A DNA stretch of 64,000 nucleotides from Oxyruncus cristatus (lineage: Eukaryota > Chordata > Aves > Passeriformes > Cotingidae): assembly GCA_013399855.1 (NCBI GenBank), contig VXAY01002872.1, positions 186,001 to 250,000 of the forward strand, read 5' to 3'. The number at the start of each line of letters is the position of its first letter. Position 1 is the stretch's first letter. Of the stretch, positions 13,143 through 26,804 are shown piece by piece. Under the pieces are notes generated by a model that saw only the letters and a program-made list of their open reading frames with translations, was not told where the DNA came from and made no database searches. Made by a program: the position numbers and the translations under genes.

Positions 13143-13192
13143 TTTGTTTTTTGTTTGTTTGTTTGTTTGTGTTTTTGTTAGTTTGTTTGTTT
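13143..13192 (+). repeat. (TTTG)n tetranucleotide microsatellite
   Basis: An imperfect array of about twelve GTTT units is interrupted by short T-runs and one GTTA. It is a simple repeat with no gene context. Confidence 0.85.
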
Positions 13193-15505
13193 ACCTGTGT
13201 CTTAATAATGTCAGTTAAATTCACATCTATTATTTAAGAAGCTGGAACTCTAGTGATGTCGCTTTATACAAACTTTCACTCAGACTTACACAATTAAAGC
13301 TCATACTTTGATTTGTGCAATGCACTTTTTCACACTGTCCCAAGAAGCCTGAAGGACTTTTGTATCACCTCTTTATCCTGTGATCTTCCTGTGCTCTCTG
13401 ATTGGGTAAGGAGAACTTTGAAAATCCAGAGACCACATCTATAGGTCCTCACCATATCTTTAGAAGTGTACTCTTCAGGGAGTGGAAGGAAGTGCTTGGT
13501 GTAGATAAAGTTGCTAAACTTCCACTCGAAGAGCTCATGTTTGTACAAATTGTCTGCATTTTCCAAGTGTTCCAGAGCTATTTCTGCTGCCTTTCACACC
13601 TAAAGCCCGAGTTGTACTATGTTTAAGTCCTGTAACTTAAATCATGCCAGAGATACTGTGAATTATGACCTATTATTCAAGGATTGTGGTTAGCTATTTA
13701 TTACAGAAAAGTAAAATAAAATTTAGTTTAGGTTTGGCAGTCACAGTATTTTCTACACAGCCTGTTTCACAGGCATTTGGGCCTTTTCCATATTTTTGTC
13801 ACTGTGGCCCAGTTCCTTCAAGTGTCAAGGTATGTACTTAGCATGAGTGAGGTAACAGAGGCACCAACTTTCACGTCAAACAACAAACTTACTGTAATTT
13901 TCTTTCAACATTGCCAAGGCTGAGACAAACTCCAGTGAGTTACAGTGAGTCTGTTATCAATAGTGCTGTGTTTTTCAGAGATGTGCACGTTACTGTAGTT
14001 CTTTTTGGAGATGAGAGCGTGAAGAATTTGTGCCTTTCTTGATTTTATCAAAACAGCACCTGATTGAGACTGGACCTCAAGCTGTTTTGATAGGTGTCAC
14101 TGCAGCTGAGACAATATGGCTGTGGAGGGATCAGAATTGTGAAATTAGATTCTAGCTATTGATTGAGACTGTTCTGAATGTCACCAGCAGCATTAGGATA
14201 AATGACTCCTCTAACACCATGAAGAAAGGCGACAAGCTTTGCTCTCAAATATTGAATAACTATTGATGTTTCCAATCTTCATATTTTTGACTTACAGGAT
14301 GGATTGTCAAGAAGGAAGAAATATTAAAAAAGATATTACCCTCAATGTAAATAACTGAAAACTGTAGAAATCTTAGACTATAACTTTCTACCTATTACCT
14401 GCTAACAGAGAGATCTGAAATGATAAAAAGACAGGGCAATACTGCAGTACATCTTGACTGAGACATTGAAATGTTCTCTTCGTGCAGAATTTGAATGAAA
14501 TTACAAGGATTAATGTAGCTGCAGATGCAGTTAACCAAACCTCTGATGCTGTTTTATAAACATTCTCAGATTACCCTCTCTGGGAGCCATTCATCTCTGA
14601 ACTGAAATTAACTGATGTTTGGGCTTGTAATAAAAACAAGAAACTTCTCTGTCTCAATTTTGTGTCGAGATACTTTTTAAACAGTCAAGGATTGCAGTGT
14701 GTCCTGGTACGTGAGCTGTAAGAGCTCAGGCTGGAATGTTCTAAGAAGGAAATAGGGTAGTATACTCAACAAAACGGGATAATTGCAGTCCACTGAAATT
14801 AAGTTCCCTGTAAAACGAGAGCTGCACTCAGTCAGGCAAAGTAAACAATGACATCTTCATACAAAACACTGGTATCTGGTATAAACTGATGGGGAGCTGA
14901 GTGTCTGTATCCTGTTCCCTGAACCAAACTGCTGCAGTGCAGCAGCAATGCAGAAGCATGTCCTTGGTGCAGCATGCATGTGCTTATGTCTGTCCTTGTG
15001 CAAGACAAGTCTCTTGACAATTATTTTTCCTACCAGGCCACTTAACATTCTTGAAATGTCGAGTGTGTCTCTAGGATTGGAGCATGGGGGAAAAGATGTG
15101 TTATTCACACTTTCCTCTCCACATATCTAGGTTTGCAGTAATCAACAGGAACTTTTAAAAAAACATACTTCCTGATGTAGTCTATCCCTACAAGAAATGA
15201 CAGACAGGCTTGATCACAGTAAAGATAACATGCAGGTACCCCCAAAATGCCAGGTAGTGGAAAGACTTCAGGAAAATTTATTCCAAAGTCGAGAACATTG
15301 GACTTCCTGAAGAAAAACCTTAATGGTGCTTCCAAAGGACTGGGTCTGAGGAAAGACACACCTCCTGTTCTCTTCAGCACTCTATCTTCACTGGCCTCTC
15401 CCCAGGCCCTCTCTGATATGGAGGCATGTAATGTCTGTGAAGGTTTATCTCTCCTCATACCAGAGAGAGAGAGACAGTAAGCCTCTTCTGGAATGCAAGA
15501 GAAGA
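13193..15505. other. Unique non-coding DNA with one inverted repeat
   Basis: No coding region or transposon is recognised. The block 13990-14330 has a composition and motif density that remind me of conserved non-coding elements, including the 12-bp inverted repeat listed separately. Conservation cannot be tested from one sequence. Confidence 0.4.
14046..14092. repeat. 12-bp perfect inverted repeat, 23-nt spacer
   Basis: The arm TATCAAAACAGC at 14046-14057 is matched by its exact reverse complement at 14081-14092. Transcribed, it could form a 12-bp stem with a 23-nt loop, which is too short for a typical microRNA precursor. The arms also contain ATCAAAA/TTTTGAT, which is close to a TCF/LEF-like site. 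It may equally be chance, since short inverted repeats are common in 64 kb. Confidence 0.5.
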
Positions 15506-15547
15506 AAACATCCAACTGTCTTTGAGAAACATCCAACTGTCTTTCTC
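15506..15547 (+). repeat. 21-bp tandem duplication
   Basis: The unit AAACATCCAACTGTCTTT plus three bases occurs twice head to tail, at 15506-15526 and 15527-15547. The copies are identical over the first 18 bases and differ at the last three. This is a recent local duplication by slippage. Confidence 0.85.
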
Positions 15548-18500
15548 AAGCAGGAAAATGTCCTTAAGTGAAACAAGCTCTAATCTCCTCATCATAAATC
15601 TTCTGGAAAGAGTATCTACACTTACAGTCACTAAGAGGAAAAACAGAGAAGTGTGAGGAAACGTGCATGCAGATCAGTCAGGCTTACAATGATGTGTGGC
15701 TGGTAAGTCAGAATCAGCACGACTGTGGAGGAAACCAAGATCCATAGTGGGATGGGAAAGAGGTCATCGTGAATGGTCATTTATTGACTTCAACGTTAGA
15801 AGCAGGAGCTATGAGAGTGATGAGCTAAGCTCAGGCTTACTTCCCCCACTCATGTTGAAGAACCCTAGTAGTAGCTTCTCTTGTCACTTCAACTGGTAGC
15901 ACAGTGAGGCTTCTGGTGACAGCAAGGGTGAGAAAGAGAAAGGTTTTGCTGCTTGAGAGCCTTATTTGAGGACTCAGAAAACGTGGTTTTCACAACACTA
16001 GAAAAGAAAAAATTTTGCGCTAAAAATAGTTAAGCAAAAAGGAAAGATCTGTAGTAGTTTGGATGGGTACTATGAAATCATTTATGTCAGTCTGGTATCA
16101 ACACACCATGCATAGGCAGCACAAACTTATTACAGTTAGGGAGTTTAGAGGTTCTTTCTGTGCGTCTTCTCTGCTCCCTGATGCAAAGCACCTCCACATT
16201 GAGGTAAGTCATACCACTCATCTGTTCCCCAGGCATGCTGATGCTGGGGCCCTGAGTGAGTAAAGTGATGGCTGATTCAGCAACACAGTGGTGTTTCCCT
16301 TAAAAATTTTCAAACTTAAACTGTAATTTTTTGGTAAGGTACCGTTTGCTAAAGTATTGAACTCTGGAAGAAAAAAGCAGTCTTTGCCTCCAAGCAGTCT
16401 GCTTCCTGTGGGGCTCTTATGGAGAATTGCCTTGGTGCTTTTGATGGAGGGTGTGAAAATCTGGCTCTGTCCCCCCTGTCACTGGTGCAGAAAGAGGATT
16501 TCTTGAACGTGCCTGGTTGCTACAGAGACCATTCATAACTGTTGTGCTGATTTATATGTTCTGGGTTAGACCTTCTCAGCTGAGGGTAGCTCTCTGCTTT
16601 CTCCTCTGAACCTGAAGAACTGCAGTGATAACACCTCTCATTTCTTTCTTGCTGGTCCAAGGCTGAAAGGTCAAACTGGTCTAAATCCAGCCCTGCAACC
16701 TAATGGCAGCTTCATGTGTTTAGGGTCAGCGTGTATGGACGTGAGCTGTTTACTCAGGGAAAGCATTCACAGGTTTCAGCCTATGGACTCCCCTTCAGAT
16801 AGACCGGAATGGGAATTTACATGAGTAGAAACAGCTGTATCAAACTCCCTGTAAGTAATTAACACACAGGAGAGACAGTTGTGCTTGCACTTTATCAAGC
16901 CTCTTGGTAAGATTATGTACTCCAGATAATTAATCATTACATTTCCCTATACACATAATTACCTCCACTTTCTTGCTCTCCCACCTCCACACATATAAAC
17001 AATTCATATGCATGTATTTACAGAGTAATTACAGAGTGCATATGCTGTGATTAAAGGCAATATAAACTGTGTTACCCTAATTACAAGGAAAAAAACAAAT
17101 ACCCCAAATGAAAGCACAAGCAGGAAACCACACAACTTCTTTAACTGGATCCATCCTCTTTTCAGAATATCAAAAAGAAGAAAAGAAATTCAAATAATCT
17201 ATGCTATGTGCTTGGCACAAAAACTGAGAGTATCAGAGAGCCCAGAAGGTCCCTTGGTTGTAAATTATTTAATATATGGGACATAAATCAGAAAGCAACG
17301 TTACTTGAGACAAGATGAAAGAAGTGTTGCATCTCAAAGTTAGAGCACCATTTGGGTTTAGTTCTCTTCTACTGGATAAGAGAAGCTCCTGTAGATGTAG
17401 CTTCAATGGAAAATAGCTGCATCCCACATGAAGTGAACGCAGACATGTTTGTCTTTTTAAAACCCTTGCTGGCTTTGTTTACAAGGTGGGATCTGGTGCT
17501 GCTGCTCTACAAACAGCAGCATTGTTCCCTCTTTCTGGAGTCTCACATCCCCCACGATGTTTTGAAATATGACCTCTGTGTTTTCTATGGCAGACTACTT
17601 GGATATTTTCTGTCAGAGATTTTTGGGCCCAAACTGCTCCAGACTATTGGAAAATAAAGTAATTATGTGGGATAGGGAGAACAGAACCAAATGAAGCAAT
17701 TCTGCATTTTCCTCTGTTTTCTTGTGATTCATCCTTTTGTCTGGGCTTCATCAGGCAGATTAGTAAGAGTAGTCAACAATGAGAAGGAAGGACACCTTTC
17801 CTAGATTTATTTAATCTGGTTGTTTATCAAGTTACCATTTCAGTTTTGCCGATAAAAGTGAGTAGTGAGACCACAACTTGCAGCTTTTGGCTGACAAACA
17901 CTGCTAAGAGAGGATACTCATCTTTAGATCTAACAGCAGACATAGAGTGATGGTTGGCTGTAGTTTTTTTGAATTACTGGGGCAACTGGGAGGCCCTGTA
18001 CGTATCCTGTGTACCCAGTGGTGGCCATGGAGTTCAACAGAAAGGGTTATTATTTCCATATCTGCAATATTAGACAACCCAGAAGAGGTCCTGGACACCA
18101 CTGCTTCGCAAGTAGGTCAACCTGCTTTCTGCCACAAGAGGATCTCTAAAGTCCATCATCTCTGTGAATGTCAATGGCATTATTCTCTGCTATTCATACT
18201 GGGACACCACACTTATTGTTCTGGGTGTTCTCTGGACCTGCCTTTGTAGAAGTGGAAGTATTCTGTTTTGAAGTGCTTCCTATGCTAACACCTGGGAGAA
18301 ATTCAGTGTGCTTAGTGGAAATCTTAATGTTGACAAAAGAAATTGAGTAGATACAGGAGATGGCAGAGGAGGAACAGAAGCACAAAAGTCTTAGGACCAC
18401 CGAGGAAAAAGTGTGGCATAGCAGAGGGTTGGCAGGGAAGAGAGGGAGGATACCAGAGAGAAGGAGGGCATGCATTAGGATGAACAGAGGCTTGCTGCTG

Positions 18501-21500
18501 ACAGGAGTAGGGATGGTCTTGAGCTATTGTAGTGTGCTTATTGCTAGAAAGAACCTCGAAGTTCCAGCATCCCTGTTGTGGCAAACAACAGGGGGCTAAA
18601 CACCCTTGTAGGTGGCTTGTAGCAGCTGGCTGATTGATGGGAGAGCCTGCCACAGATATCATCCTGTGTTCTATCAGAGTGAGTCTGAGCAATTGCTTTC
18701 CAGACCCTCACCCTGGTTATGACACTTCTGGAGGCCTCTGTAGGAGCTCAGTGTATAATGATGAGATTAAATCCTACAATTCCTTCTTCCCAGAATAGTT
18801 TACATCTAGTTAAGGCTAGTTAGGGAGGAATGAAGGCTGATCACCTGCTCTTATTCTAGCATGTACTTTTTCCTGCACCCTTCTAAATTAGTTTGATGTA
18901 GACATTGCAGCACAATTTCCTGTCTGTTTAAGAAGGAAAAAAGGAATCTTCTCCCACGTAACCTGAAATTCAGAGCCTGACTTGACTTTCCTGCAGACCA
19001 TGCAGCTTTGGCTCACTGCAGTGCCAGCTCTAACCCTTCAGTGTCTGGCCTGAGTAGAAGTGTCTAATTAATACACAAGCTGTGAAATGGGTTTGGAGCC
19101 AGGTGGCTTGAAATTCTGCAGCCCGAGAGGTGAAACTCTGTGTAAGGCTGAAAATGTTGATGCTGTTTGGCCCATTGGAAGAGAAAGGGAAGGTCTCTGT
19201 CTCCAACTGAAACGATGCCTGGGACAAAACTGTTCTGTTTGAGCCAGAGAGGTGATTTAAGCTTGTACCGAGTGTCATTTACCTGAAGTGCAATTTAGCC
19301 AGGAAACAAACCTGCACTTACAAAAAGCACTTGAGGATCTTTAATTATCGCAGCAGGTCTGGACCGCAGCTTTCAATCTCATCAAATAAGTGTTTGGCCT
19401 CTGATATCAACCTGAGTCACTGGCTGAGTAAAGAGCTTGGAGGAAGGACAAAGTGTGTGTTCTATGTCAAATAACAGAACCTCTTGTTACAGAGATCCTG
19501 TGTCTAGAAAGAGATTGGGACCGTTCGTGATTAGTAGCCTGCATCACTTCAAAGCAAATTCACTGGTCAGGTAGGGTCAGTCATAGCATTTGTAATGCTT
19601 TAAAGTGTTCAATAATTGCTTATTTGTTCACCAAGACAATACGTATTGGACACTATGCATGTTGTTCTGTATATCTTTTCTTTGCCAAATCTGTCTTTAC
19701 TTACAGAGCAGATTTTTATGTGAAAAATGTTATAAAGTTCTTTGTTCCTCAGTGCATAGGGACAGTAGCCTCTGCTTGCATACCAATACCTGGTATAATA
19801 AGTCTGTAGTGAGTAAATTAAAAAGAAAGCAAGGTTACCTTCAAGCTTTCCACAGTATCAGGAGTGAACACTGTGCAGAATTTTGTTGCAGGGTCTTTGC
19901 TGAGGTGGCATGATCTTTTGCCAAAGGGGTAATAGTGTGACAAAGGTTCTGGGCTTTTTTGGTCAAACGCAGCCTGAGCCTTGCTGGGGCAGTAGAGCAG
20001 GTGCAGTGTTAACAGACTGGGTATGCAGAGGAAGGAAGGGCCTCAGATGTCAGCCTGACCAAATAGACAACTTGTGCTCACAGCTATCCTCGTGGTGTAA
20101 ATTACACACGCATTCCACACAACTGCATGTACTAACCGGGTATTATATCAGCTGCAGACAAAGCAATTAGACTAATTTTCTCAGTGCATATGGCATGTCA
20201 GCAGCTGGCAAACTGTTTGCAGGAGGGCTCCTAAAAGTGCTAATATTAGCCAAATCATTGTCATGGATAATCAGAGATCAGTTTCCTCACATTGCCAGTG
20301 TAATGCACAGTTTGGTAGTGTAATGCACAGGCTTTGAGATGGGGAATTTAATTGCAGCAAGAAACCTTTTTCTTCTTACAGGGATACAGTGATTAAATAG
20401 TTTTTCTATGATGAGTCAAGGACTTTCTTACAAGTGTTAAATCCGATACTTGGAAATAATAGCTAGAATTTATTTTACTGGCAGCAGTTGTCTAATGCAC
20501 TCATTTCTTCAATTTGCTCTCTGTTTTGTCACCTAAACTGTATGACTAATGTCCTAAATAAAGAACTGCCCTGTTGTTCTACCAGCCAAAAAGTGCATGA
20601 GAGTTATAAGTCTGATGCCAGAGGACTACAGTCAAAAATATCTCTTTCTTTCTCTTTCCTCTGAGATTTTCGGTCCACAGGGGTCAGATTGCATATGACA
20701 AAAGGTGTCTGGCTCAGCCTGATTAAATCAAAACAGAGAGAAAGGGAAACGACTATAACAAGAAACGTGTGTGTTGTGCATGTTGTGCTGTTATGTTTGA
20801 AAGTCGTTGATGTAGAAAAGAGAAAGTCTGTGGGTTCAGTAACATGTACAAATCCAGGTCAATTAATGAAGGCGCTTGGGATAGGGGAAGGAGTGCGGAA
20901 CAGGTCTGGGAGTGTGCTGAGCAGCACCAAGTCACACGAGCAAGGAGAAAACAAAGGCTTCCACCTTGCTTGAAAGATCCATCCAGGAATAATTTTGCAG
21001 GATATCTTCACTTTAGGCCTTCCTTGTTTGGCTTTCCAATGTAAGGTCCAGTGCTGTGGCTCTAACTCAGTGCAAGCTGCAAAACAAGTTCTCACCTGGC
21101 ACTGTGACTTTTCTTAGTATTGAAAATTGCAGACCTGGTCTCTCAAAATGCAGAATTAGGCAGTCTGAGCTCCTCAGTGTCTGTTTGATGACATAACACT
21201 CCATACATTTTGGGTGATGACTTGAAAGTTGCCTTGCCACCTCCTGGCCAGTGTTCTCTGACATTCTCACATCTGGGCTCTCAAATGATGGGGTGATAAA
21301 CAATGAGGATTGCTGCAAGCCCCAGCCAGAGAAGGCTGCATAAATTACTGATTTAAAACCAGGCAGGGAGAGATCATAAAACACAAGCTCAGAAAACTTT
21401 AGGCTTAAGATTGTGCCTGCAAGGGCAAGATAACATTGACAGAATTGGATTTTCACATTGTTTTAAAGGACTTGTCCAGGAATTTACACACTGGCTAAGC

Positions 21501-24500
21501 TCACCTCTGTTGTGCCATTGATCTCAGTGCTGCTGGTATATAATAATGGTTGCTTGGGCTCTTTGCAATGGATTCGGAGAGGAAAATAAAAATACCACCA
21601 AGTTCAGCAGGTATGCCTTTAGCTCCCAACACTGTATTTGAAAAGGTCTGTTTGTCATCCTGGCCCTTAGTTTTCTCATGGCTCTTTTGATCTTCAAAGG
21701 ACTTAACAGGTATTGATTAATCTCAGAGTGGACCTGTAAAGCAGATGCAGCAAGTAAGTATCACCTCTGCTGCAGCAGCAGCTGGGAAATTGAAACCAAG
21801 GAATTTTGGTTGAACGAGAAGCTGAATTGGCCACCGTGAGATCCTAGTTGTCTACTCTGGCCTCAGCCCTCTTGATCATACCTCTGTCAAATGAAGTATT
21901 GTCTTACATTCTGCTCCTTGCTCCCCTAGCAAGTGTTTCTTTTGGATTATTTGTTGATCCTGTGGGACACTGAATTCGATATCAATCCATTTTTAATTAA
22001 AGAAACCCTGGCTGGAGTTAGCTCAGAGTAACTGGCTAAAGTTATCTGAACCAGATTGTGTTGCTCCTTCTCTACTTACAAGGAGAAGGTGTGTGGGAAA
22101 ACACATACACAATCAAACACAAACTGATGAGGTTTATTTGGATTGCCATTTAAAATCATCTGCCAGCACTTTCTTTACTGGATATAAAATACATCTGTCT
22201 ATACAAAGGTGTGAAATATGCAGAGAATGATCTCCCTCTACTGAACTGTGAAAGCAGTTCTGTTGTGACACATAATGAGAAACACTATGAGGATCAGGTG
22301 GGATCTGGTAAAGGACCATAGAAAAATTTGCAGGCAAGTAGATGTCTTTTACTGAGAAGCAGTTTTGCAATGACCTAAACGGAATCAAGTTGTTTTATGT
22401 GGATGAAGCTAGGGGGAAAGGAAAAACCAAAGAAAAGGAGTAGAAAACTCAGCATTCAGACTTGCCTTTTCAGAAGAGTTGCTGGCTTCAAAATATAGAT
22501 GGATTTTATGAAAAAGAGGAAAACCCAGTCAAAAATGCATCATCTGTGGTGGTTTTTATTGATTCCTGGAGAATTCTGCTACCAGTCTGTTAACCTTTCT
22601 GTAGAGGGTTGTACATGAGGATACCTCACTTTGGAAGTTTCAATGTTACAGAATGGACAACTTGAGGATGCCAAGGGGTATCTTCCAAGAAGAACTTTTA
22701 GCTGGTAATTCAGCTGTAAGTTTTGCAAATAAAGAAAGTTATTACTCCTGCCCCAGTCCTAGTGTAGGTGGTGTTTAAACGTAAAGTTTCTTAAACTGAT
22801 GCGCCCTACAAGTATTTATAATTTCATGCTGCACCTAAATGCTCAGAGACAGCTAGTGCACACCTTTCCTTTGTACTTCCCTTTCCAAGGCTCAGATGAG
22901 CAGTTTGCATTTGGTGAGACCGGGTGGTCTTTTGCAGCCTGCATACTACACTGAGTATTTCATGTGCTTTTGGAGGATCTGTGCTAATTATGACACTGCA
23001 GAATTACTTGAAACTAATTTTAAGGAAATACTTCTAATTTAAAATAATTGGGGTAAATACTGAGTGGTCCGGTAATGGTGTAGAGATCACTCAAAAAGGG
23101 TGATCAAAAACAACACTTTTCTATAATCCCTGAAAAGCTTTGAAGTCAGAATTAGTAAAAACCTAGACACAAACTACAAGTAATCCTATAAGTGTTTTCA
23201 GGTTTTATAACTCACAGCAGTCTGTAAGGTTTTGACCACATTTACAGAAATTGAATAAATTTCCTGGCAGAACACTATACAACTAAAAATATTTAAAAGT
23301 TGGCAGTCTAATACATTAATTCATTCAGATATGGTGATGAGATCTGTGGATTTAATAATCACATTCCCAGCAATCACAATTATAAAAGTTATGCTTGGAG
23401 ATAATCATGTGAGGTAGATATAATTCCCCGTTGTTAACTGAATTTCAACTGGCTCTGTATCACTGAGGTTGAAAAATTTTAATTAAATGCCTTTCCCTAA
23501 TATTAATTTCTCTGAATACTTTTTTCCCCCTCTCCATTTTTCTTTTCTTTTTGGTAAGTACCAAATGAAATGTACTAAAAAATGTAGAAATAAGAGTTTT
23601 ATGAAAGATATTAAAGACGTAGGGTACACCTTAATGTAGCACCAGAGGAAAAAAAAAGAAAAGGAAAAAAAGAAATGACAAGTTTTTTTTTCTGTAGAAA
23701 AAAAGGATATTTCCTTTCCCTTTTCCTAGAAAAGGTTTTTCCCTAAAGGGAAATAATGTTAAAGGGTCCATGAATTAAAATGACCTTTTAGATTATGAAA
23801 GGGAAGAAATTACTGAGAAAGCTGCTTAATGAAATGAGGGCATATTGGTAAAACTGAATTAAGGGTAGCTTTTCTTTTAGTGCCTGTTGTTTTGTTTCTC
23901 ACAGGGTGAGAGATATAGAGATCTTCAAAAATGGAGACATGTGCTTGAATCAGAGCACATACATCAACTTTCTTCCAACGGTCTAGTGAGTTAAAGGGTT
24001 ACTCTGCAGCAAATATTATCTCTCATCTTTTTGAAGAGCCCACGGATGTTTGATTCATCCAGGGTCTCACAAAGAGCTAGTGCCAGAGTCAACTTGCTGT
24101 AACCATTTGTAGGCAATTAAGGAAGTGTAAACGAGCAGCATATTAAAATAACCTTTCAGCATGATTGAGCAACCTCTGATATTTCACCCCTCTCAGCAGT
24201 GCCACTCACATGCTTCACTTGATATTGAGTGAATTGCTAATGCAGAAATTTCAGTGGGTAGAGATGTTAGTGAATTACTGCACCAGGAGTGCAGTGAGGC
24301 AGGGATGAAGAAGCCTGTATCTCCTGGAGCTCAAAGGAGCTCCTTTGAGTGACATCTTGCCTTCGGAATATGCTCCTTCTGCATAATGTTTCTCATTTCT
24401 TATTCTCTACTATCCATCTGACTATCTTACTAAACATGTATTTTCTTAATTCTTTAGTCTTTATTTTCTTCAAGCAGAGGCTGCACTTGCAAACCTAAAA

Positions 24501-26804
24501 TGATAAGATTAAGGAAAAACACTGAGACTCTCAGAAAAAAACCCACAAACACACTAATCTAAACTCCCAAGCTATCACAACCAAGAGAATTCAGTTGGTA
24601 TAATATCTTTTTCTGATAGCATTTTGTTCTTCGTGCTGGGACTCATTTCAGAATCTAACAAGTTTAATGAAAAGAAGCAGCTTCCCTCATTCCAAAACAC
24701 AGTGCAACAATTTTTGCCAAAACTGCCCCACGTTTGAAAGGATCTTTCCTTTGCCTTCTCCTCCACCTGATGCTTGGTCCCAAATGGAAACTGATTCTGC
24801 ACTCAGCACTTGGTTGCTAAGTGACCCATTCAAAATCTCTGGGCTGATTTTCCTTCTCTTGTACTTTCGACTGTGAATGAGAGAACCAGGTAGTCAGAAG
24901 ATGGATTTCATTCATATGCAAGCTTTTTCAAAAAGCGTGAGAATTTTTTTTCTATACTCCTTTCAGGACTGGGAAGGAGAGTAGGAGCCCTAGCTGTGAA
25001 ATAGGGCTAACATGTGACAAAGATAAGCAGTCCTCACCTCCACTGGTCTAACTCAATTTCAGAGGAAAGACAAAATCATAAAACTTGGAGGACAGTCAAT
25101 GCCTTACAGCCTCTTTCTGGAGGCACAGCTGATTGATACATTGTTGAATTTGCCTGTGTGTACCTGATTTTTAGATGAAGCCTTGCACTAGGAATAGCTA
25201 CTGAGGCAGGGGAGCTAATATGGTTTGACTAATGATTTTATGAATTGGTTTGAGACAGAAGGAGTGGGTAATGAAATCAACTTGTAGTATACAATCTGGT
25301 ATTTTTCTTCAGAGTGGCTTTGACCTGTCTCTTTCCCATTTAAGAATTTAATCTGAGGGGGAAAGCAGTGACACAGAGGAGGGGTGGCAGAGGGGCAGCA
25401 ACCTGTAAACACACTTGTAGCCAGGAGATGATGTGTATTCATACCCTCAAATCATGCTGAACGGCGGTGACTCTCAAGCCAGCTGTTAGCAATGTTATGC
25501 TCCAGTAGGACCTGAGGATTAAAGGATCATCTGCAATGCAGATCAGATTGTCTTTCAGGGAACAGAAGAAGTCACAAAGTATGAGCAGGTGCAAGTTCTG
25601 GCGGTCAAGAGGGCTCTTCTGTCATCTGGATATTAGAAATAGGACTGTCATCTGAGTTAATTCACTAAACAGATTTATCATTACTATTTTACCCCCTATT
25701 TTATTAAAAAGGGCAACAAATCAAAACACTGCCAAAATGCATTGTATTACCAGAACATTGTCACAGCATTGCCTTATAATGGGAATTGAAATCTGAGCCA
25801 AAGCACTATGCCTTTCTTCAATAATGCATTGCCATCACTACTTTTCCCTGCAGAGAAGCTGCATCTTCATGCATCCCAAGACAGAGGAGATAGTCTGGCA
25901 CAGAGACACTGTCATCCTTTCTCTGAATAACACAGACCCTTTTAACCAACAAGAAGAAAAGCTGGATTACTTTTGTTTTTGTTCTTTTTAGATGTGGGGC
26001 ACAGCTGTGTAGATTGTAGGCAACGACTGCCTGCTCTGATGCAGCGTTCCTCACAGCAAGAAAACTAAACACTGCCACTTCTCTCCTTCATTTTGAGCAC
26101 TGGCTTGTGCATCAAGAGTGTCAATGTGCATCTGCCTGGTCATGAAACACTCACTGGATCAAGATGCAGGTCTGACACTAACCGCTGCAAAAGGGTTTGG
26201 ACTAATGATTTATGGTTGGTATCTTTCACTACTGAATCCCTGGGCACTGCACATCTTTAAAGAAAGACACCTGCCTCTAGGTTTCCCAAAAATAATCACT
26301 AGCTCTGGAGGGGAAGAACTTTTCAGTTTTAAAGTTTTATTGTCACTGTAGCTTTGATGCTTCTGTCTGGCAGAGCCTGAATGACTGTAGATTATGATGA
26401 GCCATTTGCTGCCTAACAACCGTCAGTGAACAGGTGTCTTGGTGTAGATGTCTGTCTGAAGGTAGCAGAATGAGACAGTGCTGTGGGATGACAGATCCAG
26501 AGTTCATTCAGTTCCCAGAGGAAGCCTACAGATGAATTGGTAGTCAACAGTATATTAAAGAAAATGCTTTCATGTCAAAGAGCTGTACCAAGGAAGCAAA
26601 GAAAATTTTGTGGGTTTTTTATCCCCCCACTTCATACCTGCAAATTCTCCAGAAATGTTTCTGATTATATAAGATCCAGTGAAAGTGCAGCCTTGATCGT
26701 TATTAGAAACAGAAAGGGCTACACTGTGACAAAGGGTTTAACAAAATTTCTAGAAGAATATGAAGATGGAATTTCTAATATCAACTTAGTTGTGTTTTGT
26801 TGCA
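15548..26804. other. Long unique non-coding stretch
   Basis: More than 11 kb without a recognisable gene, LINE or LTR. Open frames reach about 130 codons (for example 21067-21456 minus) and look random. A-rich and T-rich tracts occur at 23640-23710. The section 24100-24290 is moderately AT-rich with a motif-dense look, but nothing is diagnostic. The low repeat density fits a bird genome. Confidence 0.55.

Noticed and set aside
15105..15536. 143-codon open frame on the minus strand
   Set aside because: No known motif; the plus strand has an overlapping frame and the 5' end lies in a 21-bp tandem duplication.
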